Positions 9,391-19,786 of a DNA stretch of 64,000 nucleotides are shown piece after piece. The notes below the pieces were generated by a model. It ran no database searches, was not told where the DNA came from, and worked only from the letters and a program-made list of their open reading frames with translations. The first letter of the stretch is position 1, and each line of letters starts with the position of its first letter. Source of the stretch: Candidatus Litorirhabdus singularis (lineage in GTDB: Bacteria; Pseudomonadota; Gammaproteobacteria; Pseudomonadales; Halieaceae). Made by a program: the position numbers and the translations under genes. Location of the stretch: NCBI RefSeq assembly GCF_026262625.1, contig NZ_SHNN01000002.1, forward strand, positions 310,001-374,000, read 5' to 3'.

Positions 9391-9460
9391 AATGGCGGGC
9401 AGTATAACCAGAAATACGGGTGAAGACGGCAAAAAAATAGCTAAAAATCCGCGACTTCCG

Positions 9461-9466
9461 TATAAT
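9461..9466 (+). promoter_or_regulatory. candidate -10 box of the gyrA promoter
   Basis: TATAAT lies 38 bp before the gyrA start in the 114-bp divergent region shared with mtaD. The -35 element is weak, as is common for supercoiling-sensitive gyrase promoters. Confidence 0.45.
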
Positions 9467-9504
9467 TCGGGGTTTTATTCTTCCAAGCGAAAAACAGGGT
9501 TCAG

Positions 9505-12081
9505 ATGGTCGATTCAACCCAAGAAATATTACCAGTCAGCATCGAAGACGAGCTAAAGCAGTCTTATCTGGATTACGCGATGAGCGTAATTGTCGGTAGG
9601 GCCTTGCCGGACGTTCGGGACGGACTCAAACCGGTGCATCGGCGTGTGCTGTTCGCCATGACCGAGCTCAATAACGACTGGAATAAGCCGTATAAGAAGT
9701 CAGCACGTATTGTTGGCGATGTCATCGGTAAGTATCACCCACACGGTGACTCGGCGGTGTATGACACCATCGTGCGCATGGCGCAGCCGTTTTCGCTGCG
9801 CTATATGTTGGTTGATGGGCAGGGTAATTTTGGCTCTATCGATGGTGATTCTGCCGCAGCCATGCGCTATACCGAAATTCGTATGCGCAAAATTGCTCAT
9901 GACCTGCTGGCGGATCTGGATAAGGAAACCGTCGATTTTGTGCCTAACTACGACGGCACCGAAATGATTCCAGCGGTGCTGCCGACTCGAGTTCCTAATC
10001 TTCTGATCAATGGTTCCTCAGGTATTGCCGTGGGCATGGCCACCAATATCCCGCCGCACAATCTGACCGAAGTGGTTAGCGCCTGTTTGGCCTTGATTGA
10101 TAACCCCGAGATGGACGTGGATGAGCTGATGCAGCATATCCCCGGCCCGGACTTTCCGACGGGAGCCATTATTAATGGTCGTGCTGGGATTGTGCAGGCC
10201 TACCGCACCGGTCGCGGGCGTATTTATGTGCGCGCCAAGACTGAAATTATCAGCAACGAGAAAACCGGCAAAGACACGATTCTGATTCATGAAGTGCCTT
10301 ATCAGGTGAACAAGGCCAGAATGATCGAAAAGATCGCCGAGCTGGTCAAAGATAAGAAGATAGAAGGCATTACTGAACTGCGTGATGAGTCTGATAAAGA
10401 TGGACTGCGCGTTGTTATAGAGCTGCGCCGTGGCGAGTTGGGTGAAGTAGTGCTCAATAATCTGTATGCGCAGACGCAGCTGCAGTCCGTGTTTGGTATC
10501 AATATGGTTGCTCTGGTTGATGGGCAGCCGAAAATTCTCAACCTCAAGCAGATTATTGAGGCCTTTGTTCGCCACCGCCGCGAGGTTGTCACTCGGCGCA
10601 CGGTTTATTTGCTGCGTAAAGCCCGTGAGCGTGGTCATGTATTGGAAGGTCTGGCGATAGCGCTGGCAAATATTGACCCGGTTATTGAGCTCATTAAAGC
10701 TTCACCAAATTCGGCTGCGGCTCGTGAACAACTGGTTGCACGCTCCTGGGCTCCGGGCGAAGTCACCTCGATGCTGGAACGGGCCGGTAGCGATGCTTGC
10801 CGACCTGACGAGCTGGAAGAGGAGTATGGCCTGCGCGACGGTCAATACTACCTGTCACCGGTTCAGGCGCAGGCCATTCTGGAACTTCGCCTGCACCGAT
10901 TAACCGGACTCGAGCATGAAAAGCTGATTCAGGAATATCAGGAAAAGCTGGTAGAAATAGCGGCCTATCTGGAGATTCTGTCGGATTCAGATCGTCTTAA
11001 GCAGGTTATTCGTGAAGAGCTACAATCCATCGTTGAAGAATATGGCGATGAGCGGCGTACCGAGATTACCGATTCTGCTCACGATCTTACGGTTGAGGAT
11101 CTGATTACCGAAGAAGACCGCGTGGTGACTATATCCCACGGCGGCTATGCCAAAACCCAGCCTCTGTCCGACTACCAGGCGCAGCGGCGCGGTGGTATGG
11201 GCAAGTCGGCAACGGCAGTGAAAGATGAGGATTTTGTTGAGCATCTGTTGATTGCCAGCACCCACGACACCATTTTGTGCTTTACCAATGTTGGTAAGGT
11301 CTACTGGCTGAAGGTATTTCAGATTCCCGTTGCAGGGCGTGGGTCACGCGGCCGGCCGATGGTCAATTTGCTGCCGTTGGATGAGGGCGAACGTGTTACC
11401 TCGATCCTGCCGGTTGCGGAGTATACCGAAGGGCATTTCATCTTCATGGCGACAGCCAACGGCACCGTTAAGAAGACAGCCCTAACCGACTTCAAGCGCC
11501 AACGTAGCGTGGGTCTGCGGGCTCTGGAGCTTGACGAGGGCGATGTGTTGGTTGGTACGGCGACTACCGACGGTGAGCAGGATGTCATGTTATTTAGCAG
11601 CTCTGGTAAAGCGGTTCGTTTTAAGGAGTCTGATGTTCGGGCAATGGGGCGCACCGCGCGCGGCGTTCGCGGGATCCGCATGTCTGAGGAGCACAGCATG
11701 ATTTCGCTGATTATCCCAGGCGCAGATGGCAAGGTGCTCACGGTCAGTGAAAATGGCTACGGCAAGCGCACGGAAGTCAGCGACTTTCCCACCAAAGGCC
11801 GCGGCAATCAGGGCGTTATTGCCATGCAAGCCAGCGACCGCAATGGAACATTAGTGGGCGCCGTACAGGTTTTCAGTGGTGATGAGCTAATGCTGATCTC
11901 AGATCAGGGCACAATGGTGCGTACCCGGGCTGAGGAAATTTCGATTCTCAGTAGGAACACTCAGGGCGTGCGTGTGATCAAACTCAAGACTGGCGAAAAT
12001 CTGGTGGGGCTTGAACGTATTGAAGAGCCGGAAGATGAGCCTGACTTTGACGATGACGGATCAACTGCTGACGCCGAGTAG
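9505..12081 (+). CDS. gyrA: DNA gyrase subunit A
   Basis: 858-residue type IIA topoisomerase subunit that introduces negative supercoils with GyrB. The N-terminal breakage-reunion domain has the active-site Arg121-Tyr122 ([10 protein letters not shown]) and the quinolone-resistance region [12 protein letters not shown] with Ser83 and Asp87, the drug-sensitive residues. The C-terminal beta-pinwheel contains the GyrA box (AQRRGGMG near 554-561), essential for supercoiling, and an acidic tail [15 protein letters not shown]. Start ATG 9505 follows an AGGG. Divergent from mtaD and first of the aromatic/serine gene string. Confidence 0.98.
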   Translation: MVDSTQEILPVSIEDELKQSYLDYAMSVIVGRALPDVRDGLKPVHRRVLFAMTELNNDWNKPYKKSARIVGDVIGKYHPHGDSAVYDTIVRMAQPFSLRYMLVDGQGNFGSIDGDSAAAMRYTEIRMRKIAHDLLADLDKETVDFVPNYDGTEMIPAVLPTRVPNLLINGSSGIAVGMATNIPPHNLTEVVSACLALIDNPEMDVDELMQHIPGPDFPTGAIINGRAGIVQAYRTGRGRIYVRAKTEIISNEKTGKDTILIHEVPYQVNKARMIEKIAELVKDKKIEGITELRDESDKDGLRVVIELRRGELGEVVLNNLYAQTQLQSVFGINMVALVDGQPKILNLKQIIEAFVRHRREVVTRRTVYLLRKARERGHVLEGLAIALANIDPVIELIKASPNSAAAREQLVARSWAPGEVTSMLERAGSDACRPDELEEEYGLRDGQYYLSPVQAQAILELRLHRLTGLEHEKLIQEYQEKLVEIAAYLEILSDSDRLKQVIREELQSIVEEYGDERRTEITDSAHDLTVEDLITEEDRVVTISHGGYAKTQPLSDYQAQRRGGMGKSATAVKDEDFVEHLLIASTHDTILCFTNVGKVYWLKVFQIPVAGRGSRGRPMVNLLPLDEGERVTSILPVAEYTEGHFIFMATANGTVKKTALTDFKRQRSVGLRALELDEGDVLVGTATTDGEQDVMLFSSSGKAVRFKESDVRAMGRTARGVRGIRMSEEHSMISLIIPGADGKVLTVSENGYGKRTEVSDFPTKGRGNQGVIAMQASDRNGTLVGAVQVFSGDELMLISDQGTMVRTRAEEISILSRNTQGVRVIKLKTGENLVGLERIEEPEDEPDFDDDGSTADAE

Positions 12082-12136
12082 TAACTCGGCAAAACCCGAA
12101 ATACAGTTATAAACACTTAAGAAAGGAGACGGTTAC

Positions 12137-13216
12137 ATGGCGCGTTGCTATAACTTCTGCGCGGGCCCAGCTGCATTGCCGGAAGCGGTACTGGAGCAAG
12201 CCCGGGACGAAATGCTCGATTGGGGTGGGAAGGGTCTTTCCGTGATGGAAATGAGCCACCGCTCGGCAGAGGTGGTTGGAATCACCGAGCGCGCAGAAGC
12301 GACTCTGCGTGAGCTATTGGGTATTAGCGATGACTATGCAGTACTGTTTGTGCAAGGTGGTGCCAGCACACAGTTTTCGGCGGTGCCGCTGAATCTTGGG
12401 TACGCCAATGCGACCGCAGATTACGTGAATACCGGTCAGTGGTCGAAGAAGGCAATTGCCGAAGCATCACGATTTCTTGACGTCAACGTCGTGGCCAGTT
12501 CTGCGGATAGCAACTTCTCGTCGATTCCGCCGCAGTCTGAATGGCAAACCAATGATGGCGCTGCCTATCTGCACTACACACCAAACGAGACTATCGGTGG
12601 AGTGGAGTTCTTCTGGACACCTGAAGGCTCAGTGCCGTTGGTGGCGGATATGTCCTCTACGATTTTGTCGCGTCCGACTGATGTCAGCCGCTTTGGTGTG
12701 ATTTATGCTGGCGCGCAGAAAAACATCGGCCCTGCTGGTTTGACGCTGGTCATCGTGCGCCGTGATTTGTTGGGCAATGCCAATCCGCTGACTCCGTCCA
12801 TGCTGGACTGGAAGCTCGCTGCCGATAATGAATCCATGTATAACACGCCGCCAACTTATTCTATCTACTTAGCGGGTCTGGTTTTTGAATGGTTGCGCAA
12901 GCAGGGTGGTTTGGACGCTATGGAACGCGTTAATAGGCGCAAGGCAGAGAAGCTGTATGCGGCTATCGACGACAGCGAGTTTTATAGCAGTCCGGTAGAA
13001 GTGCCCAGTCGTTCACTGATGAACGTAGCCTTTACTCTGGCCGATGCTGAACTGGATAAGCCTTTCCTGGTAGAGGCGGACGCTGCTGGCCTGCTCAACC
13101 TGAAGGGGCACCGCTCTGTGGGCGGCATGCGGGCAAGTATTTACAACGCGGTTACCGAAGCTGCAGTGGACGCCCTGATTGGCTTCATGCAGGACTTTGC
13201 GAAACGCAACGGCTAA
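12137..13216 (+). CDS. serC: phosphoserine/phosphohydroxythreonine aminotransferase
   Basis: 359-residue PLP class V aminotransferase converting 3-phosphohydroxypyruvate to phosphoserine and also acting in pyridoxal phosphate synthesis. It starts with the family signature YNFCAGPAALPEAVL, has KGLSVMEMSHRS near 32-43 and the PLP-binding Lys195 in AGAQKNIGPAG. A strong ribosome site AAGGAG lies eight bases before ATG 12137. It follows gyrA by 55 bp and precedes pheA by three bases, as in Pseudomonas. Confidence 0.97.
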   Translation: MARCYNFCAGPAALPEAVLEQARDEMLDWGGKGLSVMEMSHRSAEVVGITERAEATLRELLGISDDYAVLFVQGGASTQFSAVPLNLGYANATADYVNTGQWSKKAIAEASRFLDVNVVASSADSNFSSIPPQSEWQTNDGAAYLHYTPNETIGGVEFFWTPEGSVPLVADMSSTILSRPTDVSRFGVIYAGAQKNIGPAGLTLVIVRRDLLGNANPLTPSMLDWKLAADNESMYNTPPTYSIYLAGLVFEWLRKQGGLDAMERVNRRKAEKLYAAIDDSEFYSSPVEVPSRSLMNVAFTLADAELDKPFLVEADAAGLLNLKGHRSVGGMRASIYNAVTEAAVDALIGFMQDFAKRNG

Positions 13217-13219
13217 GCC

Positions 13220-14338
13220 ATGACTGATTCGAAAGACCTCGATCAGGTCCGCTCAGAAATCGACACCCTTGATCAGCAACTTCAAGAACTGATCAATCGC
13301 CGCGCTGGCTTGGCGCAGGAAGTAGCCGATATAAAGATGGCGGAAGCACAGCAGGCTCGTGCTGACGGCGCCGAGTCGGCTGAGGTTGTATTTTATCGCC
13401 CTGAGCGCGAGGCCCAGGTACTGGCCCGGATTATGGAGCGCAATCAGGGGCCGTTACCGGCGAAGAATGTAGCCGCCATATTCCGTGAAATTATGTCCGC
13501 CTGTCTGGCGCTCGAGCGGCCTATGCAGGTTGCCTATTTAGGTCCTGAGGGGACGTTCACGCAGGCCGCGGCTATTAAGCACTTTGGCCATGCCGTGCTG
13601 GATGTCTCGCAGGACACGATTGCCGGTGTGTTCAATCAGGTTGAATCGGGGCAATGTAATTACGGTGTCGTTCCGGTCGAGAATTCTACCGAGGGCATGG
13701 TCAACCATACGCTCGATAATTTTATGGATTCTGGCCTGCAGATATGTGGGGAAGTGGAACTGCGTATTCATCATCACTTGTTGGCGGCAGCGCACACTTC
13801 TGCGGCGGATATCGTAAAAATCTACACGCACCAACAAACGCTGGCGCAATGCCGAGACTGGCTTGAAGCGCACTGGCCGCAAGTAGAAAAGATTGCGGTC
13901 TCCAGTAATGCTATGGGCGCGCGGCTGGCGGCATCTGAACCAGGTGCGGCAGCCATAGGGGGCGATATGGCCGCCACACAGTATGAGTTACAAAGACTGG
14001 CTGAAAATATTGAGGACAATCCCGATAACACGACACGCTTCCTTATTATCGGGAGCGAGGAAGTTCTTCCAAGTGGTAATGACAAGACGTCGATTATAGT
14101 GGCCAGCCGTAATCGTCCTGGGGCCCTGTTCGCGCTGCTGGAGCCGTTCAGGCAAGCTGGCGTAAGTCTGACGCGGTTGGATACCAGACCTTCGCGCACA
14201 GAAAAATGGGCTTATGTGTTCTTTATCGAATTCGAGGGACATCTGCGCGACCCTAATGTGGCGGCGATTGTGGCACAACTGGAAGAACAGTCGATTTTAC
14301 TAAAGCCTCTAGGTTCCTACCCCAAGGCGGTTATTTAG
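13220..14338 (+). CDS. pheA: bifunctional chorismate mutase/prephenate dehydratase (P-protein)
   Basis: 372 residues in three parts: an AroQ-type chorismate mutase (1 to about 95, RSEIDTLDQQLQELINRRAG), prephenate dehydratase (about 105-285, AYLGPEGTFTQAA and DNTTRFLIIG) and a C-terminal ACT domain (SRNRPGALFALLEPF, LTRLDTRPSR) that binds phenylalanine for feedback inhibition. It makes phenylpyruvate from chorismate. Three bases separate it from serC and five from tyrA, so all are one transcription unit. In P. aeruginosa hisC2 follows; here tyrA follows directly. Confidence 0.97.
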   Translation: MTDSKDLDQVRSEIDTLDQQLQELINRRAGLAQEVADIKMAEAQQARADGAESAEVVFYRPEREAQVLARIMERNQGPLPAKNVAAIFREIMSACLALERPMQVAYLGPEGTFTQAAAIKHFGHAVLDVSQDTIAGVFNQVESGQCNYGVVPVENSTEGMVNHTLDNFMDSGLQICGEVELRIHHHLLAAAHTSAADIVKIYTHQQTLAQCRDWLEAHWPQVEKIAVSSNAMGARLAASEPGAAAIGGDMAATQYELQRLAENIEDNPDNTTRFLIIGSEEVLPSGNDKTSIIVASRNRPGALFALLEPFRQAGVSLTRLDTRPSRTEKWAYVFFIEFEGHLRDPNVAAIVAQLEEQSILLKPLGSYPKAVI

Positions 14339-14343
14339 CAGTT

Positions 14344-15228
14344 ATGGCTGCGGTACTGGGTAAAGTTGTGATTATGGGGCTGGGTCTGATGGGCGGCTCA
14401 CTGGCCCGTTCGCTGAAACAGACGGGTTTTTGTGATCATATAACCGGCCACGGTCATCGCGATGTTTCCCTAAAAAAGGGCGTGTCGCTTGGCATTATTG
14501 ATAGCTACAGTCTGGATATTGATGAAGCCTTGGCTGGTGCTGATATGGTCGTGATTGCCACTCCCGTGTTGCGAGCTATTGAAGCGGTGGCAGAGGTGTT
14601 ACCGAAGGTCTCCAGGTCGACCATTGTTACCGATGTGGCCAGCGTCAAAGGCAGCTTGCTGCAGGCAGGAATAGCCGCCTGCGCGGGTCAAGTGCCGCCC
14701 AATTTGGTGCTGGGGCATCCCATCGCCGGTTCCCACAATAGCGGGGTCGACGCATCGGATGCCGACCTGTACCGTAATCACAGAGTTATTCTGACGCCTT
14801 TGCCGGAAACCGACACTGAAGCCTTAGCGGTAGTGCGGCAGATGTGGCTGAGTACTGGCGCCAATGTCGCTGAGATGAACGTCGCTGAGCATGACGCAGT
14901 GCTGGCTGCTACCAGTCATTTACCGCATATGCTTGCCTATGCGTTGGTGGATGCGCTGGCCAGCAGCGCCATAACCGACGATATCTTTGCTTTTGCAGCC
15001 GGTGGGTTTCGTGATTTCTCGCGAATTGCCTCCAGCGACCCGACCATGTGGCGAGATATTGCGCTGAGTAATCGCGACAGCCTGCTTGAGGCGATTGATA
15101 TGTACACGGCAAATCTCGCACAACTGCGTGAGTCCATCGCCAGCGCGGATAGTGACGCCTTGCATGATACTTTTTCCCGCTCCAAGGCTGTGCGCGATGC
15201 CTTTGTGGCAGGGTCTGCGGATTCCTGA
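14344..15228 (+). CDS. tyrA: prephenate/arogenate dehydrogenase (standalone TyrA)
   Basis: 294-residue NAD(P)-dependent dehydrogenase that oxidatively decarboxylates prephenate and/or arogenate towards tyrosine. The Rossmann motif GLGLMGGSLARSL starts near residue 11; GHPIAGSHNSGVDAS carries the catalytic-site His region and LPHMLAYALVDA follows. In Pseudomonas this domain is fused to AroA (EPSP synthase); here it ends after about 290 residues and cmk begins at once, so no AroA domain is present. Substrate preference cannot be read from sequence alone. Confidence 0.93.
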   Translation: MAAVLGKVVIMGLGLMGGSLARSLKQTGFCDHITGHGHRDVSLKKGVSLGIIDSYSLDIDEALAGADMVVIATPVLRAIEAVAEVLPKVSRSTIVTDVASVKGSLLQAGIAACAGQVPPNLVLGHPIAGSHNSGVDASDADLYRNHRVILTPLPETDTEALAVVRQMWLSTGANVAEMNVAEHDAVLAATSHLPHMLAYALVDALASSAITDDIFAFAAGGFRDFSRIASSDPTMWRDIALSNRDSLLEAIDMYTANLAQLRESIASADSDALHDTFSRSKAVRDAFVAGSADS

Positions 15229-15229
15229 T

Positions 15230-15925
15230 ATGGCCTCCAGTCTGCCGGTTATAACAGTTGATGGACCGAGTGGGGTGGGTAAGGGCACTGTTGCCTATCA
15301 ACTAGCGGCAGCGTTGGGTTGGCATTTGCTGGATAGTGGTGCTCTATACCGCGTTACTGCTTATGCCTGCAACCAACAGAATGTTGCTCTGGAGGATCAC
15401 GATAACGTGGCAGCGGTGGCGCGAAGTCTTGAAGTAGAGTTTAAGGGTGCCGATAGCGGTGAAGTCCTGGTTTTTTATCGTGGCGAAGATGCCAGCTCAG
15501 CCATTAGGACTGAAGAGGGAGGCCGCGGCGCCTCTACCGTAGCGGCAATTCCCGCCGTGCGCGCTGCTCTGTTGCAGCGTCAGCGCGACTTTCTGGTCGC
15601 ACCAGGATTGGTCGCTGACGGTCGTGACATGGGCACTTCAGTGTTTCCCAATGCGCCACTCAAATTCTTCCTGGTGGCGAGCGCGGAAGAGCGTGCTGAG
15701 CGGCGTTACCGTCAGTTGCTAGAAAAGGGCGAAAGTGTTAGTCTGCCGCGCCTTTTAGGGGATATACAAGAACGGGACGAGCGAGATCGCTCACGTTCAG
15801 TATCTCCTTTGGTGGCGGCTGACGATGCCATAGTGATCGACAGCACAAAACAAAGCATCGACGCAGTGTTCGCAATGATTATGCGTGATGTACACAAGGT
15901 CTTCCCCGAGCTGCAACCAGCATAG
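15230..15925 (+). CDS. cmk: cytidylate kinase
   Basis: 231-residue (d)CMP kinase. The P-loop GPSGVGKGT is at about 11-19, followed by LLDSGALYR, the substrate segment [13 protein letters not shown] and the arginine-rich lid [13 protein letters not shown]. The start is ATG 15230, one base after the tyrA stop; the longer open frame that begins within tyrA is not used because the kinase fold starts here. It supplies CDP/dCDP. Order cmk-rpsA-ihfB is conserved in gammaproteobacteria. Confidence 0.96.
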   Translation: MASSLPVITVDGPSGVGKGTVAYQLAAALGWHLLDSGALYRVTAYACNQQNVALEDHDNVAAVARSLEVEFKGADSGEVLVFYRGEDASSAIRTEEGGRGASTVAAIPAVRAALLQRQRDFLVAPGLVADGRDMGTSVFPNAPLKFFLVASAEERAERRYRQLLEKGESVSLPRLLGDIQERDERDRSRSVSPLVAADDAIVIDSTKQSIDAVFAMIMRDVHKVFPELQPA

Positions 15926-15992
15926 GTCCGGGGCAGGCATTATTAATAGAGCCGTGTCGGCTGGTGGCACGGTACAAAGCCAGGAAAGTCTT

Positions 15993-17669
15993 ATGAGCGA
16001 AAGCTTCGCTGAACTATTTGAAGAATCCCTTAAAACCGTCGATATGCAGCCCGGGTCTATTGTGACCGGCGTGGTCATGGATATTGATAGTGAGTGGGTT
16101 ACCGTGCACGCCGGCCTGAAGTCGGAAGGTGTCATTCCCCGCGTACAGTTTTTAGATGCCAATGGCGAATGCGCCCTGCAAATTGGCGACGAGGTGCAAG
16201 TAGCACTGGAGGCCGTTGAAGACGGTTTCGGTGAGACCCGCCTGTCACGCGAGAAAGCCAAGCGCTCCGAGAGCTGGAAAGAGCTTGAAGCAGCACACGA
16301 AGCTGACGCGGTCGTTAAAGGTGTTATCAACGGCAAGGTCAAAGGTGGCTTTACCGTCGACATCAGCACTATCCGTGCATTCCTGCCTGGTTCACTGATC
16401 GACGTGCGCCCAGTACGTGAGACAACTCACCTGGAAGGTAAAGAGCTCGAGTTTAAGGTAATCAAGCTTGATCAAAAGCGTAACAACGTTGTTGTTTCAC
16501 GCCGCGCAGTTATGGAAGATGCCAACAGCGCTGAGCGCGATGAGCTGCTCGCCAACCTGCAAGAAGGTATGTCTGTTAACGGTGTGGTCAAAAACCTCAC
16601 TGATTACGGCGCGTTTGTTGACCTGGGTGGTGTTGATGGTCTGCTGCACATTACCGATATGGCCTGGAAGCGTATCAAGCATCCTGGTGAAATCGTTGAA
16701 GTCGGTCAGGAAATTGAAGTCAAGATCCTCAAGTTTGACCGTGAGCGCAACCGCGTATCACTGGGTCTGAAGCAACTGGGTGAAGATCCCTGGGTTGAGA
16801 TCAAGGGTCGTTACCCTGAGAACACCCGCGTTAAGGCTCGTATTACTAACCTTACTGACTACGGTTGCTTTGCTGAGTTGGAAGAGGGTGTAGAAGGTCT
16901 GGTTCACGTTTCAGAAATGGATTGGACTAACAAGAACGTACATCCTTCCAAGATTGTCCAGCTGGGTGACGAAGTAGAAGTGATGGTTCTGGATATCGAC
17001 GAAGAGCGTCGTCGTATCTCACTGGGTATCAAGCAGTGCCAGCAGAATCCATGGGATGCTTTCGGTTCGCAGTACACCAAGGGCGACAAGATCAAGGGCA
17101 ATATCAAGTCTATCACCGACTTCGGTATCTTTATCGGTCTGGAAGGGAACATCGATGGACTGGTTCACTTGTCCGACATCTCCTGGAACGAGACCGGCGA
17201 AGAAGCTGTGCGTAGCTACAACAAGGGCGACGAGATAGAGACAATCATTCTGTCGGTCGATGCCGAGCGTGAGCGTATTTCTCTGGGCATCAAGCAGATG
17301 GAAGACGACCCGTTCAATAACTACGTGGCAGAAAATGACCGCGGCGCTATTGTGGTTGGTAAAGTCACTGAAGTTGACGCCAAGGGAGCTCTTATCGAGC
17401 TGGCCGAAGAAGTTGTCGGTTACCTGAAGGCTTCTGAGCTTAGCCGCGATAAAGTTGAAGATGCTCGTAACGTGCTTAAAGTCGGCGAAGAAGTTGAAGC
17501 CAAGATTGTCAGTGTAGACCGCAAGAACCGCGGTTTGGCTCTGTCTGTTAAGGCGAAAGACTACGATGACGAGAAGGATGCTGTTAAGAGCCTGAAGGAG
17601 ACTGTTACTGAAGCAGCTTCGCCAGGCACTATCGGTGACCTGATCAAGGCGCAGATGGAAGATAAATAA
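15993..17669 (+). CDS. rpsA: 30S ribosomal protein S1
   Basis: 558-residue S1 with six OB-fold repeats; the phrases [38 protein letters not shown] and [19 protein letters not shown] mark the repeats with KIV or KILKFD linkers. S1 unfolds and delivers mRNA to the 30S subunit. ATG 15993 has AGGAAAG upstream and gives [11 protein letters not shown], the usual start. The 67-bp leader contains CCGTG and CACGG (15952-15956 and 15968-15972), which could form a small hairpin and might serve S1 autoregulation; that is inference. A terminator follows. Confidence 0.97.
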   Translation: MSESFAELFEESLKTVDMQPGSIVTGVVMDIDSEWVTVHAGLKSEGVIPRVQFLDANGECALQIGDEVQVALEAVEDGFGETRLSREKAKRSESWKELEAAHEADAVVKGVINGKVKGGFTVDISTIRAFLPGSLIDVRPVRETTHLEGKELEFKVIKLDQKRNNVVVSRRAVMEDANSAERDELLANLQEGMSVNGVVKNLTDYGAFVDLGGVDGLLHITDMAWKRIKHPGEIVEVGQEIEVKILKFDRERNRVSLGLKQLGEDPWVEIKGRYPENTRVKARITNLTDYGCFAELEEGVEGLVHVSEMDWTNKNVHPSKIVQLGDEVEVMVLDIDEERRRISLGIKQCQQNPWDAFGSQYTKGDKIKGNIKSITDFGIFIGLEGNIDGLVHLSDISWNETGEEAVRSYNKGDEIETIILSVDAERERISLGIKQMEDDPFNNYVAENDRGAIVVGKVTEVDAKGALIELAEEVVGYLKASELSRDKVEDARNVLKVGEEVEAKIVSVDRKNRGLALSVKAKDYDDEKDAVKSLKETVTEAASPGTIGDLIKAQMEDK

Positions 17670-17712
17670 TCGCCTTGCGCGATTAATCTGGCGCTACGGC
17701 GCCATCAGAAGA

Positions 17713-17743
17713 CCCGCAACGCGCAAGCGCTGCGGGTTTTTTT
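17713..17743 (+). terminator. rho-independent terminator after rpsA
   Basis: CCCGCA at 17713-17718 pairs with TGCGGG at 17731-17736, with further GC pairs possible in the interior, and is followed by seven T residues. It ends the serC-rpsA unit, so ihfB needs its own promoter. Confidence 0.88.
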
Positions 17744-17809
17744 ATGCCTGCACTGCCGCCCATAGGGCATGATTCATGCTGCCTCTCGTCGCGGTTGGCC
17801 GTGCACATT

Positions 17810-17834
17810 GCAGAATAAATTCTGCCCTACAGGG
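17810..17834 (+). repeat. interspersed repeat copy (GAATAAATTCTGCCCTACAGGG type)
   Basis: A 25-bp element matching copies in the sulfatase-thrS gap (35241-35348). Core shared words are GAATAAATTC, GCCCTACAG. It lies between the rpsA terminator and ihfB and is non-coding. Confidence 0.6.
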
Positions 17835-17964
17835 TTTTGATTCCTTGCGTTTGGCTGTGATTGATCTCCCACATTAGCAATTACCGCTTGCGCGCCTATC
17901 GACTTACGGGCAAAATGATCTTATTAATCAGAGGGTTAGCAAAAACCCCAGAAGGAAGTTGTAG

Positions 17965-18261
17965 ATGACCAAATCTGAGCTGATCGAGTTGATCTCATCT
18001 CGCCAAACACAGTTGTCGGCCAAGGACGTGGAGCTGGCTGTTAAAACGATACTGGAACACATGTCGCAGACCCTCTCGTCGGGGGAGCGTATTGAGATCA
18101 GGGGCTTTGGCAGTTTCTCGCTGCACTATCGTGAGCCCCGGCGCGGTCGCAACCCGAAAACGGGAGATGCGGTTGAGCTTACCGGGAAATATGTACCGCA
18201 TTTCAAGCCGGGTAAGGAGCTCCGTGAGCGAGTCAACCTGGGGTTGCAGGCGGGTCATTGA
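17965..18261 (+). CDS. ihfB: integration host factor subunit beta
   Basis: 98-residue DNA-bending protein of the HU/IHF family, partner of IhfA (encoded at 42203). It begins [10 protein letters not shown] and has [20 protein letters not shown], where the beta-arm Pro intercalates DNA. GGAAG precedes the ATG. A gap of 295 bp to rpsA holds a terminator and an interspersed repeat. In Pseudomonas this gene (himD) borders the O-antigen locus, which agrees with the wbp-like genes found further on. Confidence 0.96.
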   Translation: MTKSELIELISSRQTQLSAKDVELAVKTILEHMSQTLSSGERIEIRGFGSFSLHYREPRRGRNPKTGDAVELTGKYVPHFKPGKELRERVNLGLQAGH

Positions 18262-18325
18262 AGCAGAAAATAGATACAATAAGGGCACTGCGTGAGCACT
18301 AGCCCTTTTTTAATGCCTGGAGATT

Positions 18326-18643
18326 ATGAGACTACTTGTTAAAATTTTGATGTTCTTACTGCTCTGCCTGGTGCTTATGGTGGGGGTATTGTTTGCCGTG
18401 CAAAACCCCGAGCCGGTGCCTCTCAATCTATTGCTGGTGGAGTTACCAGAGCGCTCGGTAGCGTTATGGGTATTACTCGGCTTCGCCTGTGGCGGTATTA
18501 TCGGCATGCTGACCTCTCTGGGTATGATTCTGCGACTGCGTACCTCACTACTGCGAGCCAACCGTCGGCTGAGCGTTGCTGGAAAGGAACTGGAGTTGGG
18601 TCAAACAGACCCCTCAATCGCGTTAGAAAAAACCGAGGTATAG
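18326..18643 (+). CDS. lapA: LapA-domain (DUF1049) inner-membrane protein
   Basis: 105 residues with two membrane segments (about 4-25 and 43-68) and the family phrase VLFAVQNPEPVPLNLL between them, then a short cytoplasmic helix. LapA (YciS) works with LapB in control of lipopolysaccharide assembly through LpxC stability. In E. coli the order is lapA-lapB-pyrF; here the lapA stop touches the pyrF start with no lapB between. Whether lapB lies elsewhere in the genome cannot be seen. Confidence 0.88.
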   Translation: MRLLVKILMFLLLCLVLMVGVLFAVQNPEPVPLNLLLVELPERSVALWVLLGFACGGIIGMLTSLGMILRLRTSLLRANRRLSVAGKELELGQTDPSIALEKTEV

Positions 18644-19339
18644 ATGCAATCACCGATTATCGTGGCACTGGATTACGACAACCAGGAGGCCGCGTTGGCT
18701 CTGGCTGACCGCCTGGAGCCGTCTTTATGTCGCCTTAAAGTAGGCAAGGAATTATTCACCCGTTTTGGACCAGCACTAGTGGAGCAACTCCAGCATCGCG
18801 GATTCGATGTTTTTCTGGATCTCAAATATCACGACATTCCAAACACCGTTGCGTCGGCCGTGCGTGCAGCGTCAGATCTCGGTGTATGGATGGTCAATGT
18901 GCACGCTGGCGGAGGCAGGCGCATGATGGAGGCAGCAGGGGAGGTACTGGTGGGTTATTCTCAACCGCCAATACTGATTGCAGTAACAGTCCTGACCAGT
19001 CTCTCAGCTGAGGATTTATCGGAATTGGGTTATGCGCAAAGCGCTGCAGAACGCGTTTCGATGCTGGCCGCTTTGGCAGCGGATAGTGGCATGAGTGGTG
19101 TTGTCTGTTCTGCCGAGGAGGCCGGTAACTTGCGAGCACAGCGCGGCGGCGGTTTTGCGCTGGTGACTCCAGGTATTCGAATGGCAGGGGATAGCAGCGA
19201 TGATCAGCGCCGCGTGGTAACACCGCAGGCTGCGATTGCCGCAGGCAGTGACTACCTGGTCATTGGTCGCTCGATTACCCAGGCTGCGGACCCGGTAGAT
19301 CGTCTGCAAGCTATCTTGAACGAATTGGATAGCAAATAG
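18644..19339 (+). CDS. pyrF: orotidine 5'-phosphate decarboxylase
   Basis: 231-residue TIM barrel that makes UMP from OMP. Signature elements are [10 protein letters not shown] at 5-14, the catalytic [13 protein letters not shown] near 58-70 (Lys and Asp pairs) and VTPGIR plus VIGRSIT in the phosphate-binding half. The ATG directly follows the lapA stop (no gap), implying coupling. Ordinary length. Confidence 0.97.
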   Translation: MQSPIIVALDYDNQEAALALADRLEPSLCRLKVGKELFTRFGPALVEQLQHRGFDVFLDLKYHDIPNTVASAVRAASDLGVWMVNVHAGGGRRMMEAAGEVLVGYSQPPILIAVTVLTSLSAEDLSELGYAQSAAERVSMLAALAADSGMSGVVCSAEEAGNLRAQRGGGFALVTPGIRMAGDSSDDQRRVVTPQAAIAAGSDYLVIGRSITQAADPVDRLQAILNELDSK

Positions 19340-19423
19340 TCCGGCAGGCGTTTACTGACCGACTAGACTGATACTCGATACGGATAATTGCAGGATGCAT
19401 TATCAGATATGGAGATCTCTATT

Positions 19424-19720
19424 ATGCTGAAAAGACTTACTTTGGCTCTATTGCTGGGATTGTTCCCGGCTTTCACCCCTCTTACCCTGCACGCGGCTGA
19501 ATTAGCAGTCGCGAGCCAGGCACAAGTGGTTAATATCAATAACGCGGATGCTGCCACCTTGGCGGAGAAGCTCAATGGTGTGGGTCTGTCTCGCGCCGCA
19601 GAAATAGTACGTTATCGTGAAAATTATGGTCCCTTCCTGCATATAGACGATTTATTGCAGGTCAGGGGTATTGGTCAGGCGACGATCGACAAGAACCGCG
19701 ATCGTATAAGCTTGGATTAA
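19424..19720 (+). CDS. ComEA-family helix-hairpin-helix protein
   Basis: 98 residues: a signal peptide (about 1-25, hydrophobic LALLLGLFPAF, ending near LHAA) and one helix-hairpin-helix DNA-binding module, VNINNADAATLAEKLNGVG and FLHIDDLLQVRGIG. Proteins of this kind bind double-stranded DNA in the periplasm, as ComEA does in natural transformation, but short proteobacterial versions also occur without other competence genes. The ATG at 19424 has GGAG nine bases upstream. In P. aeruginosa a similar gene lies near wbpM and uvrB, which fits this neighbourhood. A strong terminator follows. Confidence 0.85.
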   Translation: MLKRLTLALLLGLFPAFTPLTLHAAELAVASQAQVVNINNADAATLAEKLNGVGLSRAAEIVRYRENYGPFLHIDDLLQVRGIGQATIDKNRDRISLD

Positions 19721-19742
19721 CTTTGACTCATCCGTATCATGG

Positions 19743-19767
19743 AGGGGAGCTTAGGCTCCCCTTTTTT
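19743..19767 (+). terminator. rho-independent terminator after the ComEA-like gene
   Basis: AGGGGAGC (19743-19750), loop TTAG, GCTCCCCT (19755-19762), then five more T residues: a perfect 8-bp stem with a four-base loop. Confidence 0.93.
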
Positions 19768-19786
19768 GTTGACAAGAATCCTGTTT

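Noticed and set aside
10018-10638. Minus-strand frame of 206 codons inside gyrA
   Set aside because: Antisense shadow of gyrA codon usage; no recognisable domain.
19769-19774. TTGACA just after the ComEA-like terminator as a promoter -35 box for the WbpV-like gene
   Set aside because: The start codon is only about 12 bp further, leaving no room for a -10 box and leader.
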